Shown: positions 16,908-25,943, numbered from the stretch's first letter. The stretch: DNA of 39,589 bases from Alistipes sp. (GCA_029059935.1 JAIDUZ010000003.1:1-39589); one strand, 5' to 3'. Made by a program: numbers and translations. The notes: generated by a model from the letters alone, not told the origin.

Positions 16908-16951
16908 CCGTTTGCCGGAGGGCGGTGCGGAAACCGCCGGCAGGCGAACGG
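16908..16951 (+). promoter_or_regulatory. Structured 5' leader RNA of the second susC
   Basis: Nested pairing is visible: CCGTTTGCC (16908-16916) with GGCGAACGG (16943-16951, one G-U pair) encloses GGCGGT (16921-16926) with ACCGCC (16933-16938). The hairpin would form at the very 5' end of the predicted mRNA, about 45 bases before the ATG. A stability or regulatory role is inferred; it matches no riboswitch class that I recognise. Confidence 0.55.
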
Positions 16952-16996
16952 CAAGAGAATCTCTCACAACCTAATTATCAACCAAATTTTTCTTAG

Positions 16997-19900
16997 ATGA
17001 AAAACTTTTCTCTCAAACTGCTCTTCACGATGGTGCTGAGCATGGGCTTTGCGCTCACCGCATCGGCCCAGAATTTGAGGGGGGGGGTCAACGACGCTGA
17101 CGGTCAGCCTATTATAGGTGCCTCCGTCATCATCGAAGGCACTACCCTCGGTACGAGTACCGATGTGAACGGCCAGTTCGCACTCAACGTGCCCGATCCG
17201 GCCAAAACCGTGCTGATCGTTTCGTTCATCGGCATGAAGGACGAACGCGTCAACGTTGCCGGACGAACGAACATCGACATCGTACTGCATGAAGACGCCA
17301 CCCAACTGGAAGACGTGGTGGTGGTCGGCTACGGTGTGACGAAGAAGAGCGACCTGACCGGTTCGGTGGGCTCGGTGGCTGCGGGCGAAATCGCCGGCCG
17401 AGGAACGACCCGTCTGGAGGATGCCCTGCAGGGCGCCGTACCGGGCGTGAGCATCACGCAGACCAACAGCCGCGCCAACGGAGGATTCGACATCCAGATC
17501 CGCGGCCAGGCCTCGATCAACAATGCGGCCGACCCGCTCTACGTCATCGACGGCATCGTCTGCTCGTCGATGGACTTCCTCAATCCTGAAGACATCGAAC
17601 GTGTCGACGTGCTGAAAGACGCCTCGTCGACGGCCATCTACGGTTCGCGTGCTTCGGCCGGCGTAATCATGATTACGACCAAGGGCTCGAAGGGTGCCGG
17701 CAAGGCCCAGCAGGTGACCGTATCGTACGACGGCTACTATGGTATCCGCAAGCGCGCGCGCATGCCGGAGTTCATGGACACCCAGGAGTGGATGGACTAC
17801 CGCTTCGCCCGCTTCACCGAACTCGACAAGACGACCTACAAGACGGGTATCAGCCCCGAAGGCATCCCGCAGTTCTCGATCGGCGACCGCGCCCCCTCCG
17901 TATTCCAGGGCGCCACAGGCAACGATCACACGACATCTCCGCTGTTCTCGCGCTACTTGGAGAACAAGACCTACGACTGGGCCAGCGAAGTGCTGCGCAC
18001 CGCCGCCCAGCAGAACCACTACATCAGTGCTTCGGGTTCGAGCGAATCGACCTCCTATCGTCTGGGCTTCGGCTATCAGAGCGAGGAGAACGTATTCATC
18101 AAGAACGACTACGAACGCTTCAACATCAAGGGTGCGTTCGACAGCAAACTCAACAAGGTGGTAGAGGCCGGCATGTCGGTCAACCTGGCCTACGACGTGC
18201 AGGACGACTTCACCACCGACGGCTCGAACGCCTACTCGCCCTACAACAACGCATTCTGGTTCGCTCCGATCGTCTCGCCCTGGGACGAGAACGGCAATCT
18301 CCGCGCAATTCCGGCCAAGTACGACAACATATCGTTCACGTCGACGCCCAACCCGCTGGTAGACTTCATCCTGCCCAACGCCTATGAAAACCAGACGCGC
18401 AAGTTCCATGTATTCGGCAGCGCCTACCTGCGCTTCAACCTCTACGACGGACTGAAGTTCACGACGACCTTCTCGCCCAACTTCTATCATGGCCGCCAAG
18501 GCATCTTCTTCGGCACGGGCAAAACGGAAGAGTTCCCCTTGGGTTCGAGCTGGTATCAGAACAAGAAATACAACGAAGCCAAAGTGGTCAATACCGACCG
18601 CTTCGACTGGACGTGGGACAACCAGGTCGACTACAACAAGACCTGGGGCGACCACTCGTTCAGCGCCATGGGTCTCTTCTCGATGTATGCTTCGAACAAG
18701 GAGACCTACACCATGAGCGGCCGCAATCTGATGGACGACCAGCTGACGTATCATGCCTTGAAAAGAGCAGGCACCGACGGAAAGACCATCGAATCGGCTT
18801 ACACCGAATCGTCGCTGGTTTCGGTAGCCGCCCGTCTGAACTACGCCTACAAGGGCAAGTACATGGCCACGGTGACGATGCGTACCGACGGTTCGTCGCG
18901 CTTCGCCAAGGGCAACCGCTGGGGCTTCTTCCCCTCGGCCGCCGTGGCATGGCGCATGTCGGAGGAGGACTTCCTGAAAAACGTCTCGTGGCTCGACAAC
19001 CTCAAGCTGCGCGCCGCCTACGGTGTGACGGGTAACAACAATGTGAATGACTATGCCACGATTTCGTCGGCTGCCGGTCCCTCCTACGTCGTTATCGGCG
19101 GCAAAGAGTACCAGGGTTACTATCCCAACGGCATGATCGATCTCGGGCTCCAGTGGGAGGAGATCAAGGAGTTCAACTTCGGTGTCGACTTCTCGGCATT
19201 CAACGGCCGCCTGAGCGTCACCGCCGATGCCTACCGTCGTCTGTCGGACGGCCAGATCATGAAGGCCACCGTGCCCGTCGAGACCGGCCAGACCTCCGTC
19301 ACGACCAACATCGGTTCGGTGCGCAACGCCGGTATCGAGCTGGGCTTCAACTTCGGCGTTCTCCGCCTGCAGAACTTCACCTGGGACCTGGGCGTCAACT
19401 ACTCGCGCAACTGGAGCAAGATCAAGGAGCTGCCCAGCGGCGACGACGTGGCCAACAACTGGTTCCTCGGCGAACGCCTGAACGTGCTGCGCGACTACAA
19501 GCACACCGACGTGGTGACCCTCGACGGCGTGACGATGCACACCAAGGACGGCGACGTACACTACACACTCAAGGAGGCTTACGAGAAATTCGGTCTCTAC
19601 GAAGGTACGATGGGCGTACACGACTGGAACAACGACGGCAAGATCACCGATGCCGACAAGCAGATCTACGGCTGCACCGACCCCAAGTGGATGGGCAGCA
19701 TCACCTCGTCGATGGCGTTCTACGGCTTCGACTTCGGATTCACCATCTACACCAAGCAGGGCCAGTGGTCGCGTTCGTACGTCCACGAGCAGTACACCGA
19801 TTACAATGACCGCGGCCGTCAGAAGATCGTGATGGACTACTACATCCCCGCAGGCACGCCGGTACTCGACCACGCTACGGGCGAAATCATCACCCTCACC

Positions 19901-20230
19901 ACGGCCAAACCCGGCAAATACCCCTACCCCAACAACTCCAGCACCTCGGCCGGCGGCTGGTACGGTTCGAAGGGCAGCGCCAAGGGCGAAGGCTACCAGT
20001 ACCACGACACGTCGTTCGTGAAGGTGAAGAACATCTGCCTGGGCTACACCTTCCCGAAACATTGGATGCAGAAAGCCCACATCAAGCAGCTGCGTCTCTA
20101 CGTCAACGTGCTGAATCCCTTCTGCTGGACCGATTACGAGGGCTTCGACCCCGAATGGGCGAGCGCTACGCTGGTCAACGGCGGTCCCGCCTCGGTGACC
20201 TACCAGATCGGTGCCAACCTGAAGTTCTAA
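16997..20230 (+). CDS. SusC/RagA-type TonB-dependent outer-membrane transporter
   Basis: Full-length 1077-residue oligosaccharide channel. A Sec signal (MKNFSLKLLFTMVLSMGFALTASAQ) ends near residue 24. The carboxypeptidase-like regulatory domain spans ~28-100 (DADGQPIIGASVIIEG). The plug starts at LEDVVVVGYG (~103-111) and carries IQIRGQAS, PLYVIDGIV and the SusC signature VLKDASSTAIYGSRASAGV. The barrel ends in Phe (IGANLKF). A run of nine G bases at 17079-17087 encodes R-G-G and the first base of the next Val codon, right after the signal peptide; a one-base length change there would frameshift the gene. The first ~75 bases of the regulatory domain are nearly identical to the SusC at the window start. 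Strong promoter upstream; susD follows after 25 bases. Confidence 0.97.
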   Translation: MKNFSLKLLFTMVLSMGFALTASAQNLRGGVNDADGQPIIGASVIIEGTTLGTSTDVNGQFALNVPDPAKTVLIVSFIGMKDERVNVAGRTNIDIVLHEDATQLEDVVVVGYGVTKKSDLTGSVGSVAAGEIAGRGTTRLEDALQGAVPGVSITQTNSRANGGFDIQIRGQASINNAADPLYVIDGIVCSSMDFLNPEDIERVDVLKDASSTAIYGSRASAGVIMITTKGSKGAGKAQQVTVSYDGYYGIRKRARMPEFMDTQEWMDYRFARFTELDKTTYKTGISPEGIPQFSIGDRAPSVFQGATGNDHTTSPLFSRYLENKTYDWASEVLRTAAQQNHYISASGSSESTSYRLGFGYQSEENVFIKNDYERFNIKGAFDSKLNKVVEAGMSVNLAYDVQDDFTTDGSNAYSPYNNAFWFAPIVSPWDENGNLRAIPAKYDNISFTSTPNPLVDFILPNAYENQTRKFHVFGSAYLRFNLYDGLKFTTTFSPNFYHGRQGIFFGTGKTEEFPLGSSWYQNKKYNEAKVVNTDRFDWTWDNQVDYNKTWGDHSFSAMGLFSMYASNKETYTMSGRNLMDDQLTYHALKRAGTDGKTIESAYTESSLVSVAARLNYAYKGKYMATVTMRTDGSSRFAKGNRWGFFPSAAVAWRMSEEDFLKNVSWLDNLKLRAAYGVTGNNNVNDYATISSAAGPSYVVIGGKEYQGYYPNGMIDLGLQWEEIKEFNFGVDFSAFNGRLSVTADAYRRLSDGQIMKATVPVETGQTSVTTNIGSVRNAGIELGFNFGVLRLQNFTWDLGVNYSRNWSKIKELPSGDDVANNWFLGERLNVLRDYKHTDVVTLDGVTMHTKDGDVHYTLKEAYEKFGLYEGTMGVHDWNNDGKITDADKQIYGCTDPKWMGSITSSMAFYGFDFGFTIYTKQGQWSRSYVHEQYTDYNDRGRQKIVMDYYIPAGTPVLDHATGEIITLTTAKPGKYPYPNNSSTSAGGWYGSKGSAKGEGYQYHDTSFVKVKNICLGYTFPKHWMQKAHIKQLRLYVNVLNPFCWTDYEGFDPEWASATLVNGGPASVTYQIGANLKF
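17079..17087 (+). repeat. G9 homopolymer tract in the 5' coding region of susC
   Basis: Nine consecutive G bases lie 82 bases into the gene, directly after the signal-peptide codons. Tracts of this length are prone to slipped-strand mispairing and to sequencing length errors. The encoded R-G-G replaces a position where SusC proteins more often have a varied short strand. Confidence 0.85.
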
Positions 20231-20255
20231 TCGCAAACAAACGAGAATTTAGAAT

Positions 20256-22064
20256 ATGAAAAAATTATTATATGCAGTCGCTCTGCTCGGCACGATGTCG
20301 CTCGCAAGCTGCGAGGACTTCCTAACGGCTGAAAACAAGGGCGCTCCCGACGAAAACTATTTCTACACGGCTGCCGGTCTCCAATCGTTGGTTTACGACT
20401 GCTACGGCACGCTGGACGCCATCTACAACAGCACCGACGTGACGGCCTACTTCAACGCCGGCACCGACCTCTATTGCAACGGTCGCGGCAAATGCAACAC
20501 CGCACTGCATAGCTGGGATGCTTTCACGCCCGAAAACGGCACGGTGAAGAACTTCTACAATGCCTGCTACAACGGTATTCGCGCAGCTTACGCCATTCAA
20601 TATTACGCCGCGAAATCCGTCGTGAAAGACGAGGACGTGAAAACCAAGGCTATCGACGAGGGCCGGTTCGTAGCCGCTTTCTACTACTACCTGCTGGTCA
20701 ATAACTTCGGCGGTGTACCTCTGATGAAAGAATATACGCCCAATCCGGTGAAAGGCTATCCGCGCGCTACGGCTACCGATGTCTACGACTACATCATCGC
20801 GGAGCTGACCGACGTTCTCGACAACAACAAGCTCGCCGCTTCGACCGCCAAGAAAGGCGGCGGCGAAGCCAGCATCGAAGCTGCCCGCGCCCTCCTGGCC
20901 AAGACCTATCTTGCAGCGGCCTGGGACCTCAATGAACCTGCCTACTTCAAAAAGGCCGCCGAGGAGGCCGACAAGGTGATTAACGGCCGCGAATTGACCA
21001 CCGACTTCGCCAAACTGTGGAAAGCCGACTATTCGGGCGACGACGATGCCGAATTCATCTTCGACGTCGAATACTCGAACGATGCTTCGGTACACGACCA
21101 GAAAGCCGGCAACCGTTGGCAGAGTTTCTTCGGCAACTACTACGGCGGCAAGGAAGAGGGCATGAAGAACGGCAGTTCGTCCTACATTCCCACGCTCCAC
21201 GCGTTGAAGTATTTCACCAAGGAAGACAAGCGTTATTTCGCTACTTTCATGCCTGTAATGCTCGTCAAGGAACAATGGCCCAACGACGCCACCATGTTCA
21301 AGAAAAAAGACAAGAACAATAAGGATGTTGCTCTCGGCGATTACTTCGCATTTTACAGCAACGGCGAGAAAGCCGACGGCAAAGTCGTAGGCGTCTACTA
21401 TCCCGCCTGGTGGGAGAGCGACGAAGCCTCGATCGCCGCATGGCGTGCCAAGGACCCCAAAAACCGTGAAAAGACGTTCGTTATCCCGCAAAGCGACAAC
21501 ACCTACATCATGGAGCCTTGGAAAAACTACATGGCAGACGAAAAGGGCAAGCAACCCGGTGAGAACGGTTATACCACCCCCAAGGTTTATGACTTCAACC
21601 ACCCCGACACGCACCTGAAATCGTGGTCGACGACCCCCTGCCGCAAGTTCGACGACAGCAAGACCAAGAGCTACGACGCCGGCCGCAGCCTGCGCGACCT
21701 GCATGTCATCACGCTGCCCGAAATCTTCTTCGTGGCGGCCGAGGCCTACCTCAAGGACAACCAGACCGACAAGGCGCTGGCCCGTCTCAACTCGGTGCGC
21801 AAGCGTGCCGGTCTGGCCGACGAGACCTCGATCGACATCGACAAGATTCTCAAGGAATCGGCCTGCGAGATGTTCGGCAACGGCTACCGCCGCATGGACC
21901 TCCGCCGTACGGGCAAACTCGTGGAATACAACAACCTCTACAACCCGCAGCTGAAAGGCGAGGCCGCAGCGAAAATCGGTCAGAAGCTCCTGTGGCCCAT
22001 CCCGCAGGCAGCCATCGACGCCAACGGTCTGATGACTTCGGCCGACCAGAATCCGGGCTACTAA
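20256..22064 (+). CDS. SusD/RagB-family glycan-binding lipoprotein
   Basis: Surface glycan-binding partner of the preceding SusC. Lipoprotein signal MKKLLYAVALLGTMSLASC with Cys19, then EDFLTAENKGAPDENYFY, typical of SusD N-termini. SusD-like TPR region at ~60-330 (RFVAAFYYYLLVNNFGGVPLM is the usual conserved helix and turn). RagB/SusD C-terminal region at ~480-602 with ITLPEIFFVAAEAYLKDN, LNSVRKRAG and the ending LLWPIPQAAIDANG...NPGY, the canonical close of SusD proteins. 602 residues, normal size. Cotranscribed with susC (25-base gap). It closes the polysaccharide locus; terminator-like hairpin downstream. Confidence 0.96.
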   Translation: MKKLLYAVALLGTMSLASCEDFLTAENKGAPDENYFYTAAGLQSLVYDCYGTLDAIYNSTDVTAYFNAGTDLYCNGRGKCNTALHSWDAFTPENGTVKNFYNACYNGIRAAYAIQYYAAKSVVKDEDVKTKAIDEGRFVAAFYYYLLVNNFGGVPLMKEYTPNPVKGYPRATATDVYDYIIAELTDVLDNNKLAASTAKKGGGEASIEAARALLAKTYLAAAWDLNEPAYFKKAAEEADKVINGRELTTDFAKLWKADYSGDDDAEFIFDVEYSNDASVHDQKAGNRWQSFFGNYYGGKEEGMKNGSSSYIPTLHALKYFTKEDKRYFATFMPVMLVKEQWPNDATMFKKKDKNNKDVALGDYFAFYSNGEKADGKVVGVYYPAWWESDEASIAAWRAKDPKNREKTFVIPQSDNTYIMEPWKNYMADEKGKQPGENGYTTPKVYDFNHPDTHLKSWSTTPCRKFDDSKTKSYDAGRSLRDLHVITLPEIFFVAAEAYLKDNQTDKALARLNSVRKRAGLADETSIDIDKILKESACEMFGNGYRRMDLRRTGKLVEYNNLYNPQLKGEAAAKIGQKLLWPIPQAAIDANGLMTSADQNPGY

Positions 22065-22151
22065 CGGTTGCGCCGAACAGCGGCAGCGGGTTTGCAGTTG
22101 GTTTTCCCTCCCACCGTTGCCAGACTCAGCCGAGACGCAACTCATTGTTTC

Positions 22152-22187
22152 GGAAGCCGACCCTTCGGGGCCGGCTTCCCTCGTTTT
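22152..22187 (+). terminator. Terminator-like hairpin after the second susD
   Basis: GGAAGCCG (22152-22159) pairs with CGGCTTCC (22172-22179), with further C/G pairing toward a TTC loop. CTCGTTTTG follows. It is 87 bases after the susD stop. Confidence 0.7.
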
Positions 22188-22366
22188 GTGTCTGAAGAAC
22201 GGATTCGAATCCGGGAGCCGCAGCTCGCCGCCGCAACAAAAGCGGAACCGGTTCGCCCAAGGCAGGGCTGCGGTCGGAGTGCCGAAAAAATACGCCCGTC
22301 GCAGCATCGGCACACCGATATATGCAACGTTCCGCCGATTTCGATTTTAAATTTCCAATTTTTCAT

Positions 22367-22374
22367 TACCTTTG
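22367..22374 (+). promoter_or_regulatory. -7 box of the thiamin operon
   Basis: TACCTTTG matches TAnnTTTG and predicts a transcript start around 22380, immediately before the riboswitch. The -33 region is AT-rich without a clear TTTG. Confidence 0.65.
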
Positions 22375-22385
22375 CCCCCGACAAT

Positions 22386-22464
22386 TCGAAGGGGTGCCTT
22401 ACTATCAGGCTGAGATTATACCCATGGAACCGGAGACGGGTAATGCCGAGACCGGGAAAAGCGT
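22386..22464 (+). promoter_or_regulatory. TPP (THI-box) riboswitch
   Basis: The conserved thiamin pyrophosphate aptamer elements appear in order: GGGGTGCC (22391-22398), GGCTGAGA (CTGAGA 22410-22415) with ATTATACCC, GGAACC (22426-22431), GGGTAATGCC (22438-22447) and GGGAA (22454-22458). TPP binding normally represses. Between aptamer and gene, AACTTT (22497-22502) can pair with AAAGTT (22506-22511), six bases before the ATG, a possible translation-blocking stem. It controls the TonB receptor and PnuT genes that follow. Confidence 0.93.
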
Positions 22465-22516
22465 AAATCAACACACATACCCCTTTTCTGTTCTTTAACT
22501 TTCAAAAAGTTTCAAC

Positions 22517-24844
22517 ATGAAAAGGTTTCTACTACCCATCGCGGCGCTTGCGCTGTGCCAGGCCGCCCATGCCGCAACCGGCATGGAATCCCGCAACGGA
22601 CGAATGCGCCACGACGCCGCAACAACGGAGCTGACGGCCCGAACCGCTGCGGACAACGACACGGCGCAGCCGGAAGACTCGCTGCGCATGTACCGCCTGC
22701 AAGAAATCGAGGTGACGGGCACGCGGGCCACGCAATCGACGCCCGTGGCGTTCTCGCTGCTCACGCACGACGAAATCGCCCGCCACAGCTACGGGACCGA
22801 CATCCCCACGGTGCTGGCCCTCACGCCGTCGATGATCGCCACCAACGAAACGGGCATCGGCATCGGCGGCACGTCGATGCGCCTGCGCGGCACCGACGCC
22901 ACACGGCTCAACGTGACCATCAACGGCGTGGCGATGAACAACCCCGACTCGCACTCGATGTACTGGTACGACACGCCCGACCTGATTTCGGCCGTGGGCA
23001 ACATGCAGGTGCAGCGCGGCGCGGGCGTCTCGACCAACGGCACCGGCGCATTCGGCGGAGCCGTCAGCATGACTACCGAAGCGCTGTCGACCGAATTCGG
23101 CGGCTCGGCGTCGCTCTCCTACGGCTCGTACAACACCAACAAACAGGCCGTGCAAATCTCGTCGGGACTCCTGGGCGGCCACTGGGCGCTCGATGCGCGG
23201 CTGACGCACATCGGCTCCGACGGCTACATCGACCGCGGCGCCACCGACCTGAAATCCTACATGTTCCAGGCGGGCTACTACAACGGCAACACGATGCTCA
23301 AGCTCCTCTCGTTCGGCGGCAAGGCCAAGACCTACCTTACCTACACGGGCGTGACGAAAGCGGACATGGCGCTCTACGGCCGCCGCTACCACACCGAGGG
23401 CCAATATGCGACCTCGGACGGGCCCTTCGTGCTGGCCGACGGCACGCACGTGAACTACTATGACGACCACACGGACAACTACCTGCAAATCAACAACCAG
23501 CTGTTGTTGAGCCATCGTTTCGACGCCAAGTGGACGATGAACGCCACCGCGTTCTACACCTACGGCGACGGCTTCTACAAGCAGTACAAGGACAGCAAGA
23601 AGCTGGGCGAATACCTCAACATACGGGGACTTGCGGGAGGCGAAAAAGCCGACCTGATCCGCGAGAAGCGCATGTACAACCACCTGGGCGGTCTGCATGC
23701 GGCCGCCAACTACGCGACGCAGCGGCTGACTCTCACCTTCGGCGGCTCGTACAGCTACTACGGCTGCCCCCACTGGGGCACGCTGGCCTGGGTGGACGGG
23801 CTGCGCCCCGAAGACTATGCGGGCCGCTGGTACGACAACGACGTGGAGAAGCACGACGCCAACCTTTTCGCCCGGGCCAACTGGACGGTGGCCGAAGGAC
23901 TCGACCTCTTCGCCGACCTGCAATACCGCTATGTGGGCTACAAGGCGTGGGGCGTGAACGACAACTACGACAAGAAAACGGGCGCCATGCAACCCATCGA
24001 CGTGGACGAACGATACCGCTTCGTCAATCCGCACGCCGGACTGAACTACGCCTTCGCCCAACGCCACGCACTCCATGCGTCGTTCGCCATGGCGCAGAAG
24101 GAACCCACGCGCAGCGACTTCACCGACCGCTACATGTTCTCGCGCGACGACTCGGCGCCCCGCTCCGAGACGCTCTACGATTTCGAACTGGGATACGACT
24201 ACCGGGCACCGAAAATCGACGTGGGCGTGAATTTCTACTACATGAAGTACAAGGACCAGCTGGTGCCCACGGGCATGGTCAACGACGGCGACGACGCACT
24301 GAACATCAACGTACCGGACAGCTACCGCTGCGGTGCGGAGCTCACGGCGGCATGGCGCCCCCTGCGCTGGCTGACGATAGGCGCCAACGCGACGTGGAGC
24401 CGCAACAAAATCGAGCACTACGTCGACCTGCTGGCCGACAGCCCCACCTACAGGGAGGACCTCGGCACCACGACCATCGCCTACTCGCCCGACTGGATTG
24501 CCAGCGGATTCGCCGACTTCCACTACAAGGGATTCGAAGCCGTGTTCCGCACGCACTACGTGAGCAAGCAGTATTTCACCAACAACGAAAACGACGCCCT
24601 GTCGCTCGACAGCTACTGCGTGACCAACCTCGAACTGGGCTACACCCTGCGCACGGGCAAGACGCGCAACGTACGTTTCGGCGTGACGGTCTACAACCTC
24701 TTCGACCAGCGCTACGAGAGCAACGGCTACGGCTACTCCTACATGGACACCTGGAGCTCCGACACCCCGAAGCGCATCGACGAAGCCTACTACTTCCCGC
24801 AGGCGCCGCTGCACGTGCTGGCCAACGTGACGGTCCGATTCTAA
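22517..24844 (+). CDS. TonB-dependent outer-membrane receptor, thiamin uptake
   Basis: Outer-membrane active transporter, 775 residues. Sec signal MKRFLLPIAALALCQAAHAA, then a poorly conserved stretch, TonB-box-like LQEIEVTGTR (~57-66), and a plug with IGGTSMRLRGTDATRLNVTINGV and VQRGAGVSTNGTGAFGGAV. The 22-strand barrel ends in Phe (ANVTVRF). There is no carboxypeptidase-like domain, so it is not SusC-type. The TPP riboswitch directly upstream and the PnuT gene downstream identify it as the thiamin (OMR1-type) receptor known from Bacteroidetes; the assignment rests on this context rather than on the barrel sequence. Confidence 0.9.
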   Translation: MKRFLLPIAALALCQAAHAATGMESRNGRMRHDAATTELTARTAADNDTAQPEDSLRMYRLQEIEVTGTRATQSTPVAFSLLTHDEIARHSYGTDIPTVLALTPSMIATNETGIGIGGTSMRLRGTDATRLNVTINGVAMNNPDSHSMYWYDTPDLISAVGNMQVQRGAGVSTNGTGAFGGAVSMTTEALSTEFGGSASLSYGSYNTNKQAVQISSGLLGGHWALDARLTHIGSDGYIDRGATDLKSYMFQAGYYNGNTMLKLLSFGGKAKTYLTYTGVTKADMALYGRRYHTEGQYATSDGPFVLADGTHVNYYDDHTDNYLQINNQLLLSHRFDAKWTMNATAFYTYGDGFYKQYKDSKKLGEYLNIRGLAGGEKADLIREKRMYNHLGGLHAAANYATQRLTLTFGGSYSYYGCPHWGTLAWVDGLRPEDYAGRWYDNDVEKHDANLFARANWTVAEGLDLFADLQYRYVGYKAWGVNDNYDKKTGAMQPIDVDERYRFVNPHAGLNYAFAQRHALHASFAMAQKEPTRSDFTDRYMFSRDDSAPRSETLYDFELGYDYRAPKIDVGVNFYYMKYKDQLVPTGMVNDGDDALNINVPDSYRCGAELTAAWRPLRWLTIGANATWSRNKIEHYVDLLADSPTYREDLGTTTIAYSPDWIASGFADFHYKGFEAVFRTHYVSKQYFTNNENDALSLDSYCVTNLELGYTLRTGKTRNVRFGVTVYNLFDQRYESNGYGYSYMDTWSSDTPKRIDEAYYFPQAPLHVLANVTVRF

Positions 24845-24868
24845 GCGAAAAACCGAAGGAGAACGAGT

Positions 24869-24901
24869 ACTTTTCACCTTTCACCTTTCACTTTTCACCT
24901 T
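24869..24901. repeat. Short TTTCACC micro-repeat between receptor and pnuT
   Basis: Four imperfect copies of TTT(T)CACC/T lie head to tail in the 63-base gap before pnuT. It resembles other AT-rich repeats at gene ends in this window. Confidence 0.6.
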
Positions 24902-24907
24902 ACCGAA

Positions 24908-25480
24908 GTGGATACGAAACTGCTGCTGCAAATCGTCGGGGCCGCGCTGGGCCTGCTCTACCTGTGGCTCGAATACCGGGCCGACATCCGGCTGTGGATC
25001 GTGGGGCTCGTGATGCCTGTGGTACACGGTGCGCTCTACTACAAGGCGGGGCTCTATGCCGACTGCTCGATGCAGGTCTACTACGTGCTGGCCGGGCTCT
25101 ACGGCTGGCTCGTATGGCACAATGCCCCCAAAAAGAAAGCCGAGGCCGGAACGGCCGTCACACACACGCCTCTGCGGATGCTGCCGGCCCTGACGGCCGC
25201 CTATGCCGCCCTGCATGCCGCAATCTACTGGCTGCTGGTGCGTTTCACCGACAGTGCGGTGCCGTTTTGGGACAGCCTGACCACGGCGCTCTGCATGGTG
25301 GCCTACTGGATGCTGGCGCGCAAGTGGGTCGAGCAGTGGCTCGTGTGGCTGGCGGTCGACGCCGTCACCGTAGGACTCTACCTCTGCAAGGGCATTCCGG
25401 TCACGGCCGGACTCTACGCCCTCTACTCGGTGTTGGCCGTAGCCGGCTACCTGCGCTGGCGCCGCATGGCGGCGAGATAA
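24908..25480 (+). CDS. pnuT: PnuC-family vitamin transporter, probably thiamin (PnuT)
   Basis: Inner-membrane facilitator of 190 residues with about seven hydrophobic segments and the PnuC-fold pattern (LLYLWLEYRADIRLWIVGLVMP; YYVLAGLYGWLVW). Translation starts with GTG at 24908; no ATG is available at the start of the conserved region. It follows the TonB receptor by 63 bases under the same TPP riboswitch, which points to thiamin rather than nicotinamide riboside. The usual third gene of such operons, thiamin pyrophosphokinase, is absent here; the next gene is convergent. Phosphorylation to trap thiamin must be encoded elsewhere. Confidence 0.88.
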   Translation: MDTKLLLQIVGAALGLLYLWLEYRADIRLWIVGLVMPVVHGALYYKAGLYADCSMQVYYVLAGLYGWLVWHNAPKKKAEAGTAVTHTPLRMLPALTAAYAALHAAIYWLLVRFTDSAVPFWDSLTTALCMVAYWMLARKWVEQWLVWLAVDAVTVGLYLCKGIPVTAGLYALYSVLAVAGYLRWRRMAAR

Positions 25481-25508
25481 GCCCCGGCAAAGCGACACCC
25501 GAACGAAA

Positions 25509-25535
25509 CGGCCCGTCCTCTCGGAGGACGGGCCG
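25509..25535. terminator. Bidirectional terminator between pnuT and the MmcQ-like gene
   Basis: A 12-bp perfect stem (CGGCCCGTCCTC / GAGGACGGGCCG) with a TCG loop lies between convergent genes. TTTCGTT follows on the minus strand; the plus-strand tail is weak. Confidence 0.8.
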
Positions 25536-25559
25536 AATTGTTGGCGGGAACGGTGTGTG

Positions 25560-25943
25560 TCACTCGGGCAATCCGTGCTGCCGGACATAGGCGAGAATCT
25601 CCTCGCGCAAGGCTTTGGGCGTGACGTTCTGCTGCAACACCAACAGATAGGAATTGCGTATCTGCTCGCGCAGGAACGCATCGGGCAGGTCGCCGTCGGT
25701 GCGGATGCCGTTCCAATGCTGCTTGTTGAAATGGCGCGCCGTGCTCACCTCGGCATACTGCTCGCGCAGGCGCACGGCCTCGTCGGGCTCGCACTTCACG
25801 GCCATGTGCCCGAAGTCGACCATGTCGGCGCAGGCATACATCTTGCCGCCGACCTTGTAGACCAGCGTTGTTTCGTCGAAAGGGGTGCACTCCTCCGTGA
25901 GCGGCAGCGAGAGGCAGTAATCGCGGAATTCCAAAACGTCCAT
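25560..25943 (-). CDS. MmcQ/YjbR family protein
   Basis: A 127-residue cytoplasmic protein of the MmcQ/YjbR (DUF419, CyaY-like fold) family, often described as DNA-binding but with no firm biochemical role. Recognisable segments: an N-terminal helix with LSLPLTEECTPFDETTLVYKVGGKMYA, the central ADMVDFGHMAVKCEPDEA, the conserved HFNKQHWNGI and the C-terminal SYLLVLQQNVTPKALRE. Length is typical. Convergent with pnuT. A TAATTTTG box (25955-25948) lies only 4 bases from the ATG, with TTGG 18 bases further up, so the mRNA may be leaderless. Confidence 0.88.
   Translation of the reverse strand: MDVLEFRDYCLSLPLTEECTPFDETTLVYKVGGKMYACADMVDFGHMAVKCEPDEAVRLREQYAEVSTARHFNKQHWNGIRTDGDLPDAFLREQIRNSYLLVLQQNVTPKALREEILAYVRQHGLPE

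Noticed and set aside
16964..20236. Minus-strand open frame of 1090 codons opposite the second susC
   Set aside because: The plus strand encodes an unmistakable SusC; the antisense frame is low-information Val/Arg/Gly/Asp-rich, a by-product of GC-rich codon use.
22532..24877. Minus-strand 781-codon frame opposite the thiamin receptor
   Set aside because: Shadow frame with no domain, signal or promoter; the receptor on the other strand has signal peptide, plug motifs and riboswitch.
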